Source: Hippea sp964442345
GTDB taxonomy: Bacteria; Campylobacterota_A; Desulfurellia; Desulfurellales; Hippeaceae
Length of the DNA: 27,126 bases
NCBI GenBank assembly: GCA_964442345.1
Contig: CAYTZD010000012.1
Coordinates: 1-27,126 of the forward strand
Direction of reading: 5' to 3'
The position numbers were made by a program, and so were the translations under genes. Positions within the stretch are counted from its first letter, which is position 1. Every line of letters begins with the position of its first letter. Positions 25,233 through 27,126 of the stretch are shown here, piece after piece. Under the pieces are notes generated by a model, which did not search any database, had not been told where the DNA came from, and saw only the letters and a list, made by a program, of their open reading frames with translations.

Positions 25233-26327
25233 ATGGTTAATCTGGAAGGGTTAGAGAATTTTGTTAACCAAACATTTCTAAGCGTCTCTGTAAAAAATAT
25301 ACTTATTGCACTTGTTGTATTATTCTTTCTTCTCTTCACAAAGAAGATAGCAACAACGATTATCATAAAATATGCAACATCATTGGCAAGAAAAACAAAA
25401 ACCAAGATAGACGATGAGTTAATAGAGATAGTAAAACCACCTTTAAGCTCATTCCTTACAACTTTATGCTTCTATATCGCCTTTCTGATATTAAATCTCC
25501 CATACAAATACAACGCTGCTGCCTTTAAGATACTTCTTTCGTTTGCCATATTTGATGCAAGCTGGGCTCTCTATAGGGCAGAAAATATATTCTCGCGCAG
25601 CATGGAAGCCTTCTTTAGGAAGAAAAACTCAGAGATAGGTTTAAGCTTTGTCCCATTCTTTAATAAATTTATAAAAACAACAGTAGTGGTCGTGGGGTTT
25701 GTGCTGATAATCCAGCTGTGGGGATACAACATAGGCGCAATCATAACAGGCTTGGGCATTGGTGGTTTGGCTGTTGCTTTGGCTGCCAAAGATACACTTG
25801 CAAATATGTTTGGCGGATTGACGATTATTTTAGATAGGCCGTTTAAGTTAGGCGATTGGGTAAAGATAGGTGATGTCGAAGGCATTGTTGAAGATATAGG
25901 ATTTAGAAGCACACGCATCAGGACATTTGAAAAATCCTTAATAAGTATGCCAAATTCCGTCATTGCAAACACGGCTATTGAAAACTTCTCAAGAAGGGGC
26001 ATAAGAAGAATTACCTACAAAATCGGCATAACATACGATACGCCACCGAACAAGGTAAAAGAAGCCGTCGAGAGAATAAGAGAGATGCTTATAAATCATC
26101 CAGATATTTCAAAGGATGCAACGCTGCTTGTCTATTTTACAGAATTTGCGGATAGTTCTTTAAATATTTTTGTTTACTGCTTCACAAACACGGCTGTCTG
26201 GGATAGCTACTTAAGGATTAGAGAAGATGTAAACCTAAAAATTATGAGAATCATGGAAGATTTAGACATAGAATTTGCATTCCCGTCAATGTCTGTCTAT
26301 ATAGAAAAGAATGTTAAACCAAGCTAA
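25233..26327 (+). CDS. MscS-family small-conductance mechanosensitive channel
   Basis: This 364-residue protein has membrane segments near 22-37, 72-90, 97-115 and 148-164, then the pore-lining helix GLGIGGLAVALAAKDTLAN (173-191), GGLTIILDRPFKLGDWV (194-210) and a cytosolic vestibule (EGIVEDIGFRSTRIRTF, SMPNSVIANTAIENFSRR). These are the MscS hallmarks. The channel opens under membrane tension to release osmolytes. The gene starts with no SD at a predicted start site, and its last 17 bases overlap the next gene. Confidence 0.94.
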   Translation: MVNLEGLENFVNQTFLSVSVKNILIALVVLFFLLFTKKIATTIIIKYATSLARKTKTKIDDELIEIVKPPLSSFLTTLCFYIAFLILNLPYKYNAAAFKILLSFAIFDASWALYRAENIFSRSMEAFFRKKNSEIGLSFVPFFNKFIKTTVVVVGFVLIIQLWGYNIGAIITGLGIGGLAVALAAKDTLANMFGGLTIILDRPFKLGDWVKIGDVEGIVEDIGFRSTRIRTFEKSLISMPNSVIANTAIENFSRRGIRRITYKIGITYDTPPNKVKEAVERIREMLINHPDISKDATLLVYFTEFADSSLNIFVYCFTNTAVWDSYLRIREDVNLKIMRIMEDLDIEFAFPSMSVYIEKNVKPS

Positions 26328-26751
26328 AGCAAATGTTATAAATGGCACAAAAAACGGATTTAAAGTCTCAATAAAACTTATAAAGGTTATCATCCCATTT
26401 TACATAATCGTTGACCTTGTTGCGCATACGCAGGCTGCAAACACCATAGGTAATCTTTTGGCACCCTTTATGAAACCGTTTGGACTAACAGGCAAAATGG
26501 CCGTTGCACTAATCAGCGGTTATCTTGTAAATCTCTATGCAGCAATCGCATCATTGGTTCCACTTAATCCAACATGGCAACAGATAACGATAATAGGTTT
26601 AATGACGGGTATATCACACAACCTTATCGTTGAAGGTGCTATTCTTCACAAGACAGGCACAAACGCAGCATTTACGATAACATTCAGGATAATTGTATCG
26701 TTAATAGCAGGTTTTTTATTAAATCTATTTTTCAAGGCGGCATATGGATAG
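26311..26751 (+). CDS. Nucleoside recognition/Gate-domain membrane protein, first of a pair
   Basis: This 146-residue protein has about four hydrophobic stretches and the Gate-domain pattern IPFYIIVDLVAH..ANTIGNLLAPFMKPFGLTG, then GYLVNLYAAIASL and ISHNLIVEGAIL. Such half-size proteins, including the SpmA/SpmB type, are annotated 'nucleoside recognition domain-containing'; their substrates are mostly unknown. It overlaps the MscS end by 17 bases and the following partner by 8, so the three are likely co-translated. No strong SD is visible. Function beyond a membrane transport-like role is not claimed. Confidence 0.75.
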   Translation: MLNQAKANVINGTKNGFKVSIKLIKVIIPFYIIVDLVAHTQAANTIGNLLAPFMKPFGLTGKMAVALISGYLVNLYAAIASLVPLNPTWQQITIIGLMTGISHNLIVEGAILHKTGTNAAFTITFRIIVSLIAGFLLNLFFKAAYG

Positions 26752-27126
26752 TGCTTTAGTTCATGCTGCTATAGGAAGCCTAAAGCTTTCGGTCAAGCTT
26801 ATTCTTATAATTGTCCCATTGATGATAGCTTATGAATTTTTAGAAAACAGCAAAACTTTTAGAAAAATCCTTGATGCTTTGCATGTTATACTGAAACCAC
26901 TTGGTTTTTCAAAAGATGCAAGTGTATCAATGCTTGTTGGAATATTCTTAGGTATCACTTATGGTTCTGGTATTCTGCTTGCACAAAGCGAAAAGAATAG
27001 ACTTACAAAACTTGACATACTGCTTACGGCTGTCTATCTGTCAATGTGCCATGCTGTAATTGAAGATACGCTTCTGTTTGTTGCAATAGGCGGAAACGGC
27101 TTTTACATACTTGGAACACGAATAAT
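26744..27126 (+). CDS. Nucleoside recognition/Gate-domain membrane protein, second of a pair (3' end outside window)
   Basis: The reading frame starts at the ATG at 26744, overlaps the previous stop by 8 bases and is open to the window end, giving at least 127 residues. It has the same style of hydrophobic segments (KLSVKLILIIVPLMIAYEFL, then ILKPLGFSKDASVSMLVGIF, GITYGSGILL) and the segment MCHAVIEDTLLF, which parallels ISHNLIVEGAIL in its neighbour. The two genes probably encode complementary halves of one membrane complex. The product is unrecognised beyond this. Confidence 0.72.
   Translation, partial: MDSALVHAAIGSLKLSVKLILIIVPLMIAYEFLENSKTFRKILDALHVILKPLGFSKDASVSMLVGIFLGITYGSGILLAQSEKNRLTKLDILLTAVYLSMCHAVIEDTLLFVAIGGNGFYILGTRI

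Noticed and set aside
1..27126. CRISPR arrays, insertion sequences, tRNA or rRNA genes, prophage or defence genes
   Set aside because: No regularly spaced repeats, transposase-like frames, terminal inverted repeats or cloverleaf sequences were seen; coding is nearly continuous with recognised core genes.

Overview
This AT-rich window carries three blocks of flagellar genes separated by housekeeping genes, on both strands. Several things point to a Campylobacterota-type (epsilonproteobacterial) bacterium, possibly a deep-branching thermophile such as the Desulfurellales/Hippea group. The gene order is fliK-flgD-flgE-like. There are two FlgE paralogs of about 590 and 720 residues, and a very long FlgL. 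Both sigma54-type and sigma28-type promoters sit beside flagellar genes. There is also a TtuA-type tRNA thiolase, an enzyme associated with thermophiles. The taxonomic call is inference; no rRNA or other phylogenetic marker was compared.

Layout. 1-5357 (+): the 3' part of fliK, then flgD, a 587-residue FlgE/FlgG-like paralog and the 719-residue hook protein FlgE. These are tightly packed with strong Shine-Dalgarno (SD) sites, and the run ends in a G5/C5 hairpin that lies inside the convergent neighbour. 5347-14563 (-): one long run of nine genes, read from right to left: a ThiS/MoaD-like small sulfur carrier, TtuA-like tRNA thiolase, primosomal helicase PriA, ribosomal protein S21, an internal terminator, an RqcH/NFACT protein, CvpA-family protein, M23 peptidase, MATE transporter and an amidohydrolase. 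The amidohydrolase may be an aminodeoxyfutalosine deaminase of menaquinone synthesis. 14643-15827 (+): an NfeD/slipin membrane pair. 15869-17263 (+): a CCA-adding/poly(A) polymerase family enzyme with an HD domain. 17325-19922 (+): flgH, flgI and a FlgJ-like rod-binding domain fused to a lytic transglycosylase, behind a sigma54-type promoter. 19980-25190 (+): flgM, flgN, flgK and flgL behind a near-consensus sigma28 promoter. 25233-27126 (+): an MscS channel followed by two small 'nucleoside recognition'/Gate-domain membrane proteins, the second cut by the window end.

How the genes work together. FliK, FlgD and FlgE build and measure the hook. FlgH and FlgI form the outer rings. The FlgJ-like protein is predicted to open peptidoglycan for the rod. 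FlgM holds sigma28 until the hook is complete, FlgN chaperones FlgK and FlgL, and these two join hook to filament. The promoters fit the usual hierarchy of sigma54 for rings and sigma28 for late genes.

The most noteworthy signals are these. At four transcription-unit fronts the predicted start site falls on or within a few bases of the start codon, with no SD, while operon-internal genes have strong SDs; this suggests leaderless mRNAs. The TtuA partner is a sulfur-carrier-like protein ending in Lys-Gly instead of Gly-Gly. A rod-binding/SLT fusion replaces the usual FlgJ muramidase. The oversized FlgL carries the only cysteine pair I saw among the axial flagellar proteins here. The rpsU stop codon lies inside a terminator stem. 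No mobile element, CRISPR array, tRNA or rRNA was seen, and no gene-free stretch exceeds 100 bases.
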